Of a DNA stretch of 64,000 bases, positions 1-12,563 are shown piece by piece. The stretch comes from Anaeramoeba flamelloides. Lineage: Eukaryota > Metamonada > Anaeramoebidae. Location of the stretch: contig JANTQA010000016.1 in assembly GCA_027625915.1 (NCBI GenBank), positions 3,167,001-3,231,000 of the forward strand, read 5' to 3'. A program made the position numbers and the translations under genes. The stretch's first letter is position 1. Each line of letters starts with the position of its first letter. The notes under the pieces are model-generated. The model was given only the letters and a program-made list of their open reading frames with translations, was not told the origin of the DNA and ran no database searches.

Positions 1-941
1 CCGTAGTATCTGACACCCCGATTATCATCAAAAAAAGTAATAATACAAATAAGAAAACTAAATTCTCAATCGTCAGTATTAAGGAACTATTTGAAAGTGG
101 TAACCAATCAAAATATACTGGCTGGTTTAAAGAATTTAAAAATACAAAGAATATAAAAGAAAAATCAGTATTTGTGGAAAATATCAAATATGTATGGTCG
201 GATAATGGCTGGAATCAAATTCTTAAGGTAATAAGACATAAATGTCAAAAAAAAATTTATAGAATTGTCACTGAATCATCGTGTGTCGAAGTGACACAAG
301 ATCATTCACTTTTGGATGCAAATGGCAAATTATTAAAACCAGAAAACTGCAAGCCAGGAACAAAATTATTAAAAGACTTCCCTAAAGATTTTTCTTCCAA
401 TTATCACTATTCTTCAGCCCAACAAATGGATAACAGCAATGCCGATTTTTATTTTAATAAATTAACAAATATTGAAATGAATAACAAATATAGATTAAAG
501 GGGTTCAATTTGTCTTTAAACAACACAATGGAAAAAATCCCAAATGAATTATTTCAAATGAATATTTATGATCAAATCGCCTTCTTAAGGGGTTATTTGG
601 ATTCTCAAAAAATTTCAAATTTTGCTAATTTTAATTTGAAATTTAACAATAAAACAGAGTCAACAAAAATTTATTGCATTTTAAAGAAAATTGGTTATAG
701 TATTGATCTGGGCATTATTAAGGGTTATAATAATGAATTGGATACCAAGGAAAAAATCAAGCAAATTCAGATTATTTTAAATTGTTCCTATAAAAAATTA
801 AGCATCACAAGTAGTTCTTCAAAAGATTCAAATATCGTAAAATCAATTGAATGCCTAGGCTATATTGACGATTTTGTATATGACATCGAAACTCAAAAGG
901 GTACCTTTCTTGGAGGTATTGGATCGATCGTTTTAAAAAAT
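1..941 (+). mobile_element. Intein at the pol-c site of POLD1, about 314 residues, with degenerate homing-endonuclease region
   Basis: The first complete codons read VVSDTPII, an intein block A. The two preceding bases (cc) could end a Ser codon (TCC), so the window probably begins inside intein residue 1. Block B is at 255-311 (IYRIVTESSCVEVTQDHSLL) with the T-x-x-H pair at 294-305. Blocks F/G are at about 873-941 (FVYDIETQKGTFLGG, then IVLKN), followed by Thr as +1 nucleophile at 942. The terminal Asn is present but the usual penultimate His is Lys. Between B and F lie about 170 residues containing one LAGLIDADG-like motif (AFLRGYLDS, 579-605) lacking the usual acidic end. I infer a decayed DOD endonuclease. 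Because it sits in an essential active site, splicing must still work if this is the only POLD1 copy (inference). Confidence 0.92.
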
Positions 942-1988
942 ACTGATTCGGTAATGATCAATTTTGGAGACATTCCTCTAAAAAATGCAATGGAATTAGG
1001 TAAACAAGCCGCCACTTATATTACTTCAACCTTTGTCAAGCCCATCAATTTAGAATATGAAAAAGTATATTTCCCTTATTTATTAATTTCAAAAAAAAGA
1101 TATGCGGGGCTAATGTACACGGGCCCCGAAAAATATGATAAAATAGACTCCAAGGGCATCGAACTTGTCAGAAGAGATAATTGCCCCCTCGTGAAAAATG
1201 TAATTGGCACTTCTTTAAACAAAATTTTGATCGATCGAAACGTCGATTCTGCTGTGCAATATGTTAAAAGAATGGTAAGCGATTTATTAAGAAATAAACT
1301 TGATATTTCACAACTAGTAATCACTAAGGGGTTAACGAAAAAAAGAGAAGAATACGCAGTTAAAATGGCTCATGCAGAATTGGCTCACAAATTGAAAAAA
1401 CGTGACCCAGGTTCTGCCCCACAGGTAGGAGATCGTGTCCCCTATGTAATTTTGAAAGGCGTAAAGAAATCCTGCAATTCGGACAACGCAGAAGACCCGC
1501 TGTATACCTTAAACCACGGTCTTGCCATCGATACAAATTATTATTTGGAAAAGCAATTAAGTAAGCCCATTATAAGAATCTACAAACACATTGTGAAAAA
1601 GCCACAAACTTTATTGAAAGGAAAGCATACTAGATCAATTAACATCGCAACACCTTCAAAAAAAAGTGGCGGGATAATGCGATTTACAAAAATAAGGAAA
1701 ACTTGTTTATGTAATAAAGTGCCGCTCACCAAAAACTCCAGCTTTGTTTGTAAAAAATGCGAAAATCACGTTTCGGAAATGTACCAAGATAAATTAAACA
1801 TGATTTATGAATTGGAAAACGAATACAATAGATTATGGACACAATGCCAAAAATGCCAAAGATCAATCCACCTCGAAGTTTTATGTTCAAATTCAGAATG
1901 CCCCATTTTTTACAGAAGAATGAAAGTCAGAAAGGATTTACAAGAGGCTAATAAAAAATTAAAGAAATTTGATTTATTGGACTGGTAA
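1..1988 (+). CDS. POLD1: DNA polymerase delta catalytic subunit, C-terminal part, interrupted by an intein (5' end outside window)
   Basis: The frame is open from the first base to the TAA at 1986-1988. The first 941 nt encode an intein. The C-extein starts at 942 with TDSVMINFGD, the second half of the family B polymerase motif C (YGD-TDS), so the catalytic aspartate pair is split by the intein. Downstream are the rest of the palm and the thumb (DPGSAPQVGDRVPY, AIDTNYYLEKQL). Then come two C-terminal cysteine clusters: CysA (CLC...CKKC, 1710-1770) and CysB (CQKC...C....C, about 1845-1902). In POLD1 CysA binds zinc (PCNA contact) and CysB a 4Fe-4S cluster. WTQCQKCQ and CPIFYRRMKVRKDL are typical of eukaryotic POLD1 rather than viral PolB. 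No intron occurs in the visible part. The enzyme is the lagging-strand replicative polymerase. The N-terminal exonuclease and polymerase parts lie outside the window. Confidence 0.97.
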   Translation, partial: VVSDTPIIIKKSNNTNKKTKFSIVSIKELFESGNQSKYTGWFKEFKNTKNIKEKSVFVENIKYVWSDNGWNQILKVIRHKCQKKIYRIVTESSCVEVTQDHSLLDANGKLLKPENCKPGTKLLKDFPKDFSSNYHYSSAQQMDNSNADFYFNKLTNIEMNNKYRLKGFNLSLNNTMEKIPNELFQMNIYDQIAFLRGYLDSQKISNFANFNLKFNNKTESTKIYCILKKIGYSIDLGIIKGYNNELDTKEKIKQIQIILNCSYKKLSITSSSSKDSNIVKSIECLGYIDDFVYDIETQKGTFLGGIGSIVLKNTDSVMINFGDIPLKNAMELGKQAATYITSTFVKPINLEYEKVYFPYLLISKKRYAGLMYTGPEKYDKIDSKGIELVRRDNCPLVKNVIGTSLNKILIDRNVDSAVQYVKRMVSDLLRNKLDISQLVITKGLTKKREEYAVKMAHAELAHKLKKRDPGSAPQVGDRVPYVILKGVKKSCNSDNAEDPLYTLNHGLAIDTNYYLEKQLSKPIIRIYKHIVKKPQTLLKGKHTRSINIATPSKKSGGIMRFTKIRKTCLCNKVPLTKNSSFVCKKCENHVSEMYQDKLNMIYELENEYNRLWTQCQKCQRSIHLEVLCSNSECPIFYRRMKVRKDLQEANKKLKKFDLLDW

Positions 1989-2479
1989 TCTACTTTTGAA
2001 TTTTCATTTTTTTTTGCAATGATCAGATTTTTTATTTGTGATCTATAATCTAAACATTCTTTTCTTTTTTTTCTTTTTTTTGAATCAATCAAAGGGGACA
2101 AGTTTAAATGAAAAAATATAACCCAATTTTATGAGTTTTTATGAATATTCTATTAAAAACAAAATTTTCAATTTTTTTAAACACTAAATAAACTTTTTAT
2201 AATTTATTTGTTTTTTTGCTCTTTTTTTTTTTTTCTTTTATTATTATTTGATTTATTTATTTTATTTATTTTATTTGTTTGATTTATTTTATTATTTTTA
2301 TTTCATTTCATTTTTTTTAATACATCTCCAATTTGAAAGAAAATCTTTGAAAAAAAAAAAAAAAAAAAACAAATAAACACGGAGAAAATGGAGACTATGT
2401 AATTTGGATTGAATCCAGAAAATTCTTTTCATAAAATTCTTGTTGTTAACCATTGTATATTATAAAGTGTAAATATGGA

Positions 2480-2725
2480 ATGTTATAAAAACGGGAGTTT
2501 TTACAATTTTCAAGACAAATAAAGAGTTCCATGCATTTATTAAATTTTTAAAAAAAAAATCTTTTTTTCAAAAAAGTGTTGATATTTACCAAACGATTAT
2601 ATATTGAAAATATCTTTGAACTCAAAAATCAAAACAGGTGTTTTGTTTGCTGTTACCAAAAATTTAATAAATGCATGGAACTCTTTATTTGTCTTGAAAT
2701 TTGAAAAAACTCTAGTTTTTACAAG
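2480..2725. repeat. Long inverted repeat (hairpin), arms about 65 nt
   Basis: The core AAGACAAATAAAGAGTTCC continues as ATGCATTTATTAAATTTTT around 2512-2550. Its reverse complement lies at 2657-2696, with about 105 nt between. Weaker pairing extends outward to about 2480 and 2725. No gene is present. It resembles a foldback or MITE-type element; ends and target duplication are not clear. Confidence 0.7.
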
Positions 2726-2984
2726 AATCCAACTTTAGACTAGTGTATCAAGAATTTTTTAAGGGTGTTTTTTTTTTTTTCATATTTGGAATTATAGAAA
2801 ATTCCATGCTTGTATATGAATTAATTGGAAAACTCTTTTTCATTCAAAGGAATACATTTTTATTTAAGAAATAGGACATATTCCTAAACTTTAATTCATT
2901 ATTCTTCTTAAATTAATATTTCAATTTTTATATCAGAATCATTTTTTCTCATTTTGTTCATTTTTTCTTTTAAAATTTTGTAAA

Positions 2985-3390
2985 TTTTTAGATCCTCTCT
3001 CTTTTTTTTTTTTTTTATAAAATAGTAAATTCAAAAAAAAATGTTTGTAAATCCAAATATACATTAAGAATAGTGAGGTTTTGTAATTCCTTATTTATTT
3101 AATACACCTACTATTTATAAAACTTATATTAAACAATTAAAATTTCCAAAAGAAATTGAGAAATTTTCCACTAGATGTTCCAATGAAAGGGGAATAATTT
3201 TTGTTTAGTGTTTCATTTTTTTAGGAAATTTATAATTTGTTAAGGTATTTCTTTTAGGAATAGCAACTCAAATTTAAAGTTAAAAATTCTCTTATTTTTA
3301 AACTATATTATGTTGGTTGATTCTTAAAAAAAATGAATTTTTCATTTTTAGCTCGGCAACTTCGGGTGAAATGGAGTTGAATAATTATAT
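2985..3390. repeat. Dispersed repeat family I, copy 1
   Basis: Shares an ordered series of segments with 59870-60300: GAAATTGAGAAATTTT, then a run of AAAGGGG, an AATTTATAATTTGTT-like stretch, a CTCAA...TTAAA segment and finally GTGAAATGGAGTT versus GTGAAATGCGGTT. Direct orientation, strongly diverged. No coding capacity seen. Confidence 0.55.
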
Positions 3391-3880
3391 CAATAAAAAG
3401 TTGTACCATTGGGTACTGGGGAGTGCTGGAGAGTTAACTGTCGTTTGGTTTTTTTACTGTATAAAATGAAAATGAAAATTATTGAATTTTCTTTTCATTT
3501 CAAAAAAAAAAAAAATATTGTTTGCGTTTCCAGAATTTAAAAGAATTGAGAAATTTCTTTGATTTTACTCAATTCTTTTGAATTCTGGAAAAGTTCTCTT
3601 CGGTTTTCTTGATTTTTCTATTTATTTGTGAAGTTTCCAGGCTTTTTTGAGGTTTTCTATTTTATTTGGAAAATCTATTGATTTTCGTTAGGTTTTTTTT
3701 ACTTTTTGAAATAAAACGAAAATTTTAATAAATTTTCGGTTTATTTCAAAAAGTAAAAAAAACCTAGAACACTTCACAAATAAAATAGAAAACCTTAAGA
3801 AACCCTAGTAAATCTACAGCACTCTGCGGCACTTGTGACCTTTTACAATACAACTTTTATTGATATTATTATTATACCTA
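3385..3880. repeat. Terminal-inverted-repeat element containing two palindromes
   Basis: Left end ATATCAATAAAAAGTTGTA (about 3388) matches the reverse complement of the right end TACAACTTTTATTGATAT (about 3846-3863). Inner stretches (GGGGAGTGCTGGAGAG versus CTACAGCACTCTGCGG) also pair. Inside are the two palindromes also found at 19130-19720: one built on CCAGAATTTAAAAGAATTGA (3530-3592) and one on GTTAGGTTTTTTTTACTTTT (3689-3765). It appears to be a small non-autonomous element carrying hairpins. Confidence 0.55.
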
Positions 3881-4239
3881 AGAATTTATAAATATTCTTA
3901 AACTTTGTATCCATAGTTATTTAATTAGAAAGTTTACTCTAAAAATATTATTTTTCTTTATTTAGTAATTTAACGTTATCTATTTCCCAATTATTATTTT
4001 CATCTTGTTTTTGAAAAATTTATTTTGTATAAATTTGTTCAAATCTAAAAATTTCTATTTTTTTGGGTGTTATAGATTATTTTTAAAATATAACAATATC
4101 ACCTAATCAATTTTTTTACTCAATTTTCGAAATTATTCTTCAGAGGAATATGTCTTGATTTTAAAATTTTTTTTTACTTTTTTATTGATCCAAACATCAA
4201 TTTTAGTTGAAATCTTATTTAGTCAAATAAAAAATACTA

Positions 4240-4915
4240 ATAAACCATTTTGGTTTCAAAATATATTAGTTGTAATGGGTGGATTAAGTGTGTTAAATGG
4301 GTTTGAATCGATATTGGATAAAAAAAATAATTTATTTCAAAATTTCAAAATGGAAATCATTTTTTCACTAATGCATTTACAATTTTTTTTTAAAATATAA
4401 TTATTTTACTAATACTTTTTTCATTTCAAGATCAATAGTCACTTGGGTAAAACATGTTATTTAAATGTAATTATAACTGTGAAAATGATTGTTGAGAAAT
4501 CAGATTGTCTGCTTTTTTTTTTATTTGTTTTTTTTTGAATTTTTTTTGAAATGTAATTCTTTTGTCAATTTTTTATTTATTGCAAAAATCTGAAGATCAC
4601 TTATAAAAACGTGTTATTCCAATGTTACTGAAAAAATGAAAATAAACTATTTTTCCGTCAAAGGGGCCCAGTTGTAATGGGTACAATACATGTGTTTAAA
4701 GAGTTTGCATAGATATTAGAAGAAAAATTTTATTGTGGAAATTTTCAAAATTGAAATCATTTTTAAACATTTTTGTTTTTTTTTTTTCGATTTTTTTTTG
4801 GGATATAATTCAGTTGCAAAATTTTTTTTTATTGCAAGACTAATAGTCACTTGGTAAAAATGTATTATTCTAATGGTTATTGATAAAGTAAAAATGATTG
4901 TTAAGAAATCATAAT
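4240..4915. repeat. Diverged direct tandem duplication, period about 405 nt
   Basis: AGTTGTAATGGGT at 4268 recurs at 4670 and AATAGTCACTTGG at 4434 recurs at 4842. Both units also hold GAAATCATTTTT and AAAATGATTGTT...AGAAATCA in the same order. No protein is recognisable. Confidence 0.6.
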
Positions 4916-5596
4916 TATTTCTATGGGAATTTTATTTGATCTTCAATTGAAGATCAAAAAGAAACCTTGCTATTTTTTCTCAATATCTGACCTAGCTTTT
5001 TGAGTTTTTCATTTTTTACGAAAATATATTGATTTTTTACTTGTATTTCAGAAAGTTCATGAACTTTCCTCTGATATGTTTTATTTTGTTTATTTCTGAT
5101 ATGTGTTCTACAAAGGTTAATTATAAAAAACAATTCAGATTTGAAAAAAATGTTGGCAACTTTGACTGAAACAAAGTTTAATGTTTTTCACAAATTAATT
5201 AAAAATAAAAAATTATAGAAATGGGATTTGGATCTTATGAATTTAGCTTGGAGATTAATATAAAAGTTTTTTCAAAGTAGAATTTAACAGTCGTTTCAAG
5301 ATAAAGAAAAACTAAAATGTCAAAAGCTAAAAAAAATTTGTAAAAAAAACATTCAAGAACAATTTTTTTATTGAGAATTTCAAAAAACATCCTAAATTTT
5401 TTCTCTGTAAATTATGGTATTATAGTCTATCAAACCCATTCAAGAGTTTTAGTAAACAAAATAAAAGTTTTTTTTTTGATTTTTTTTTTTTTGAAGAAAT
5501 AAAAAAAATGATTGAGTTCATTTTTATGTAGCACAGATACAAATAAAAAAGAAAAAATATTATTCCTATTTTAAATTAAAATTAATTTTCCAACAT

Positions 5597-6771
<1,175 letters not shown>

Positions 6772-8565
6772 ATTATTTTAAGCCTAAAAAGTAGAGAAAA
6801 AATAAAGAAAAAAGATTATAAAGAAAAAGAAATAAGCTAAAAAAAGTCAAAAAAAAAAAAAGAAAATTTAGGAGAAAAACAAAAATTATTACTTTAAATT
6901 AGAGAATAATGAAAAAAAATGAAAAATTTAATTGAAAAATTTCAAAAGGACGGATTCTTCGTTAATTAGGGATTTTTTTCACTGTGTCCCATTTTTTTCT
7001 TGACAAAAGAGTCAAAAACATTCATGTCAAAATTTTTTTTCTTAATTTTTTTATCACAATCCCCAAATAATCAATCTTCTCATTTTTGAGTGTATATAAT
7101 TTCCGAACTTTTGTTCCAAAAAAAACATTCGTCTCTTTACCTGCACCTTTTTTTTTTTTATTTAGTTCACAATGCTTATTTTGGATTACTGTTGTTAAAA
7201 TAACCCGTTCAGGATTACCCAACATGTGGTACAAATCAAAAGACTTGAATCTTTTTGAAGAAGGTTGAGAAATTAACTGATCAAAGAAATGATCAAAAAA
7301 AAAGTAAATCTGGTGATGGTTTCATAGTGTTCTGTATTAAAAAAGAAATTCTAAAAAAAAGGATCAAATTGGAAAAATAACAAAAACGTGAAATTATTTT
7401 CTTTAAGGTTAGTGTCTACCACGGAGAAGTCAAAAATTAAAGTGTATTATTATTGAAAATCAAATTATTAGTGCTATATGGTTTAAAATTTAGCTAAAAA
7501 TTGTGATTTGTAAAATAGTTCAAAAGTTGATCCTATCAATTAAAAATAATCCCAATATTCGTAAAAAACCCAACAATTTTAGAAAAAAATCTGCATTTCT
7601 CCAGACAAACTTAAAGGATTGGATTATCAATATAAAGACTTTCAAATTGAAAAATCTCTTTCTTAAATTTGTGGCGAAATGTAGATAAATTGCTAAAAAA
7701 TTCGTTTTTTTTAAAAAATTCAATAATTAAAGTTTAGATTTTTTTGACAAATTATTTCTCACATGTTGTAAATATATTGATAATACAACTAATTTCATCA
7801 AAAGGAATCTAAAATAATCAGTCTTGGTACTTTCTCTAGATGATTATTGAGTTAATCCTTTAAATTTAAAAATGAAAAAAATCTAAAAAAATAGTTACTT
7901 TTAAAAGTTCTTAAGAACAAATTATTAAATCCTCAGAATACTATAATTTGGAGTTTCTATTTTTAGATTTGGAAAAGGAATTAATAGCAATCTTCCTTAA
8001 ACCGACAATTTTTAATTGTGATCCTTCGTAAAAAATACAATAATTTCTTGTGCAATAAGATTTATAATAGATTTTTCCAGAGTCACAGAAACTATTTGAA
8101 CCATAGAGCACTAAGATCATTTACTTTCAATTTCAAAATACTTTGATTATAGAAAAAAATATGATAATACTAATCTCTTCAAGATATTTGAATTTTAAAA
8201 CTCCAATTACTGCTTTAGAAATCAATAATTTATTAATAAAAGTAAAAGGATATTCGTATTTACTATTTTATTTATTCTATTAATTGAAACAAATTTCATA
8301 AAGAAATCCTTTCAATTAGAAATATGAATGAATTTTTGAAGAGATTATAAATTGATATCTTAATTTATAATTAAAATATTGTTAATAATAAATAATTTTT
8401 GTTAACGAATTATATTTATAACTTTATTCATCAGTTGATATATTTTTTCAATCCTTTGAAAGAAAAACAAAAATAAATTTTTGATTTTTTTTCGATTTAC
8501 TTTTTTTGTTTTTCATTTGTTTTTTTTTCTTGAAAGAAAAAAAAAGAAAAATTCTTTTGGCATTA
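6772..8565. other. Intergenic region between GAPDH start and CK2 beta end
   Basis: AT-rich sequence with short open frames only. I see no conserved protein, RNA gene or clear repeat. It should hold the GAPDH promoter just above 6771 and the CK2 beta 3' untranslated region below 8566, but no motif is distinctive. Confidence 0.5.
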
Positions 8566-11500
8566 TTATTTTTTACTTCGTTTAAAATCCTGATATCTAG
8601 AAACGGTATTATGCACTCTAAATCCAAATATCTTTGGAACATATTTTCTTGGTGGGGATTCTGGTTTTAAATTTTCATTCCATTGCAATAATAAATTTGA
8701 AAATGTTGTGCCGAAATATGCACCATCAAGATTAGCATATTTTGGATCTGGAAAATATATATCCTGGCATCTAGGGCAATAATATTTTACAGTATCCTAC
8801 AAAAGAAAATCATAATAAAAAACAAAAGATAGAAAGAAGAAGAAAAGATTTATTAATTATTTTTAAATTTCATATGAATTTATTTTTCATTTTTTGTTTA
8901 ATTTTAATGAGGAATTTGGAATTAAATTTTAATTTTTTTTCTCAAAATTTTTTAAATAAATGAGTTTCAATAATTTAATTTACATAAATACCATTAGTTT
9001 TTTATTTTTTGTTTTAATATTAAAAAGAATTTTGAAATTGAATTTTAATTATTTTCTCCCAAATTTTTTGAAATATGGTTTGTTTCCCTAAATATCTTTT
9101 GAAATTATAATAATAACATAGTGATTTTTTGATATTTGTACCGTTACAAAAACATTTATAAAAATAATTCATTTCATGGAATTTTTTCTGTTTTTTCCAA
9201 GTTTAAATTTTGATTTTAATAGTTTTTATTCCTGTAAGATACAAAATAACAAAAATTCCAATTTTTTTTTTATACAATGATTAATTTTGAACTAAAAATA
9301 AAATTATTTATGTTTTTTTTTTTTATTGATATCGAAGGAGTTTAAATTGCACTCGAGATTTTCTTTTACTTAGTTTTATAAAAGGAAATTTAAGAGTAAA
9401 ATCATAGATTTCATGATTGTTCATGGAAAGTACACATCCAAATTATCTTTACAGTTGAAAAGGAAAAAATAAAAATTGTCAAAAAATAAAGAAAAAAGAA
9501 AAGAAAAAAAAAGTAAACTAAAAAAACAAAAAAAATAAAATCGGTTGGTTCTAAAAAAATGGTTAAAAATGAAAAAAAAAAACAATGCTACTGTTTGGTT
9601 AAGAATACCCAAAATTACATTCAAGATACTTTTTGTTAATTTAAGTTTTTGATAGTTGGCCATGGATATTCATTTGGGTACTTGTTTAAGTGCTTTCATT
9701 TCTTTTTTCCTTTTTTTTTTTTGACACTTGATATTTTTTGTCTTTGGTTTTTCTTTTTTTATTTTCAAGTTACACATACTGTCGGTGTTTCAGTATCTTG
9801 GTATTTTACAAGTAACCACTTGATCTTTTTCCTTTGGAACTCTTTTTTCCAATCTAAAGAAAATTTAAAAAAGAAAAAAATGGCAAAAAAATTTTCGATT
9901 TTGAACTTTTTTTTTTCAACAAATCTATTTGGTCTTACTTTCAAGAAGAATCCTTATAACAATCCAAATAATAAATTTGTCAAAAAAAAAAATTGAATTT
10001 GAATTTTGAGGATCAAATGGACTTATTTAGAAATATCTTTCAGAAAATTTTATTTTGAAAAAATCAAATTTCATATTAAAATAAAAACACAGTTTTTGAG
10101 TATAAATTTTACATTATTTGAGAATTTTGATGGTTAAAACTATTATTCATAAATTAATACTAATATTTTTCAATTTACCCAAGAAACCAATTTTTTGTTT
10201 ATCCAAAAGAATTATTTCAAAAAAGAAAAAACAATCTCTATTAATTAATATTTCTTACAATAAATACTGTTAATGTCTTTAATAGTGATGGAAATACTAA
10301 TAAACAAAGTAAAAACTTGTTCTAATGAAGGAAATAAAATTAATTTTTATAATTTTCTTTTTCGTGAAAAAATGAAAAAAAAAAATTGATCTCACTGATA
10401 AAAGTTTCTTTTCTAGGTTTGTTCTCAGTTGGACCCTATTTTTTTGGTGTCTCTGGCAGATCCTAAATTTGGAAATAAATAATATTGTCAATAACATGTT
10501 TTTATATTTTGCCACTTGTTCATTTGAAAAACAAGCCCCTTGTAAAATTTAATTAAATATAATTTCTTTGAGAGAAAGCGTACAACATATCTATTAAATA
10601 TTGAAACAGTTTACTCAAATAAAAATTGCAAATGTAAATTTCAAAAAAATTTATTCTTCCCAACAAAAGAAACCAGTTTACAGAAAGGTGTCTCTAATTG
10701 AGCACAAACACCGAAAAAAAACTAAAAATATCAAAAATCTTGTTTTTGAAAAGTTTTTTAATTTGTAATACTGTTTTGTTTTTTTATGGAATTCTTTTTG
10801 ATGTGATTTTCCAATTACTATTTGTTGCAAAATAAATGTAACAAAATTTTCATTTCGCTTTTCAAAAAAAGATTATGTCAATTGTGAAACCTTTCAAATT
10901 TTTTAATTCTCAAAAAGAAAGCTTAAATTATTAATTTCCCTTTTAAAATTGGGTACTTTGATGACTGGCTTTATTTGAATTGTTTGATAGATTTTTTTAT
11001 AAAGCTGAATGAAAATTATGTTCCTTTTATTTTGCAATCAACAGTAATAAATGAAAATTTTTATTTTTTTTTTAGAGAAATGATTTCAAGTGGATCGACC
11101 TCGATTTTTTTGGGAAATTCTTTAATAATGAACAAATTTTGATAAAATTTTATATTTGATTTTGTTATCCTCAAATACTATTTAGAATTATAAGAATAAA
11201 AATGCCAGGACTATCAGTTCTTCAAAATATTAATTAAAGGGGTTTTATTGTAAAAATCATCCCATTCGCTAATCTCAAAAAATATCCAATAATAAGTATT
11301 CTTAGATATCTGAAATAATTCTTTTTTATATACAAAGTCAATTTCGTCAAAGTAGAATTCATTTTGTGGATTTTGTTCAACTCTAATTTGATTTTTGAAT
11401 TTATTTGTCAAATTAAAAACTTTTTCAAAAATCAAAAGTAATTATTGACAAATAAAAAAATCCAAAGAAACGAAATTTTCAAAGAGAAACAATAAAAATA

Positions 11501-12563
11501 ATCTCCAAAACTAACACCCAACGGCAACTATAACAACACACCTCTTTAAATATTGTTTTAGTTTGAAACATTTCCAAGATAAGATAAATTATTACCACAC
11601 GAAGCAACACCAAAAAATTGAAAATTGAAGAACAACATTTTGAGGTTGAAAAAAACTTTCCATACTTTAATGATCAGAACTTTAAATAGAAGAAACTCAC
11701 TCAAATATTCTTCTCTTTATAAAAATAACAAATTATTTCCAAATAGAGGAAAAATAAACCACAAATTTTTAATCGATTTCGTTTCAATTATTTTGCTAAT
11801 TTATGAGAAGAAAAAACCGAAAGATCTTCACAAAACTAATTAGCAATGATATTTCTTTTTAGAGACTAAATTTGGATCTTCCTAAACGAGCTTTGTGATA
11901 AATTATAATTATTGCAAATTGGTTTTAACAGTTTTATTTTTTTTAAAAAGCTTTGAGATCTCAGCACGAATTGAAACAAAAAAACAACCAGATCCCTCTC
12001 AGTGTTTTGATAAAAAGAAAAGAAAAAAAAAAAAAGAAAGAATTTACTTTTCTTGGCAAGTCAGATCTTCCAACAGGAAGACATGGCTGTTTTTGACAAA
12101 AAACATTTGGACAACGACCAAAAATCCCCTTTTGATATTTTTTAGCCATTTTCCTCATTCCTTCGTCAGTTAAAATATAACGTGCATGTATTAGGCCATA
12201 TAAAATTTCAGCAGAAGATTCAATTGTTTCTTCTTGTTCCTCGGTAAGTGATTCTTTTTTTTTTTTTAATAAAAACAAACAAACAAACAAAGAAAGAATA
12301 AAAGGATTAATGCGTGAACGAAAATTAGAAAAAGAATTCAAAAAGAAAATGAGGATCGAGATTAGTTAATTACCTAGTTCCTCACATTCTTCATCTCGAA
12401 TTGTTTTGAGTGCAATTTTGTAATAAGGAACATAATTTCTAAGGCTAATAAAATTGAAATTTGATTCAAGATAGTCACTATCAACTTCACAAAAGAATTC
12501 GTTTCCTTTTAATGAACAAAATTTTGAAACCCATGAGTATTCTTCATCTGAGTTGTCTGACAT
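8566..12563 (-). CDS. CSNK2B: Casein kinase II regulatory (beta) subunit, 208 aa, three exons
   Basis: Exon 1, 12374-12563, encodes [20 protein letters not shown] and [13 protein letters not shown]. Exon 2, 12048-12253, encodes [15 protein letters not shown] and the first zinc half, CPNVFC. Exon 3, 8566-8796, encodes the second half, [10 protein letters not shown], then DGAYFGT and FGFRVH. The CPxxxC...CPxC zinc site mediates CK2 beta dimerisation. Intron 1 is 120 nt (12254-12373, phase 1). Intron 2 is 3251 nt (8797-12047, phase 0), GTAAAT...TTGTAG. Joining exons 2 and 3 gives SDLPRKDTVKYYC, which has exactly the spacing of the human SDIPGEAMVKLYC. Product length is close to the usual 215. 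It regulates the CK2 catalytic subunit in nucleus and cytosol. Divergent from Psf1 across 3.2 kb. Confidence 0.95.
8975..9310. repeat. Dispersed repeat family H, copy 1
   Basis: Matches 20800-21120 in the same orientation: AATTTTGAAATTGAATTTTA, AATTTTGATTTTAATA, then CTACAAAATAAC/ATACAAAATAAC followed by an A/T run and ATTCATTTT-like sequence. An internal partial duplicate lies at 8870-8960. Strongly diverged and non-coding. Confidence 0.45.
9900..10525. repeat. Dispersed repeat family A, copy 1 (inside CK2 beta intron)
   Basis: Collinear with 51205-51805, same orientation. Shared blocks include AAGAATCCTTATAACAA, AAAATTTTATTTTGAAAAAA, CAAATTTCATATTAAAATAA, AAAAATTGATCTCACT and AATAACATGTTTTTATATTT. 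Long enough and ordered enough to be two copies of one element; no open frame survives. Confidence 0.7.

Larger units (their letters stand above)
1989..5596. other. Intergenic region between convergent POLD1 and GAPDH
   Basis: No gene supported. It is T-rich low-complexity sequence to about 2400. Then come a long inverted repeat (2480-2725), one copy of a dispersed repeat shared with 59870-60300, a hairpin-bearing inverted-repeat element (3385-3880) and a diverged tandem duplication (4240-4915). The 81-codon open frame at 4155-4400 lies inside that duplication and has no recognisable content. Confidence 0.6.
8797..12047 (-). other. Large intron 2 of CK2 beta (3251 nt)
   Basis: Bounded by a GTAAAT donor and a TTGTAG acceptor on the minus strand. 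It contains a copy of repeat family H (8975-9310) and one of repeat family A (about 9900-10525). Open frames within it (for example 9649-9996, 11625-11843) are low-complexity or unrecognised and I do not call them genes. Confidence 0.75.

Noticed and set aside
1-1988. Viral origin of the polymerase gene
   Set aside because: The C-terminal CysA/CysB region and thumb match cellular eukaryotic POLD1, so only the intein, not the gene, suggests a link with viruses.
9649-9996. 115-codon frame in the CK2 beta intron
   Set aside because: Phe/Lys-rich translation of T- and A-runs, overlapping repeat family A. Not a gene.
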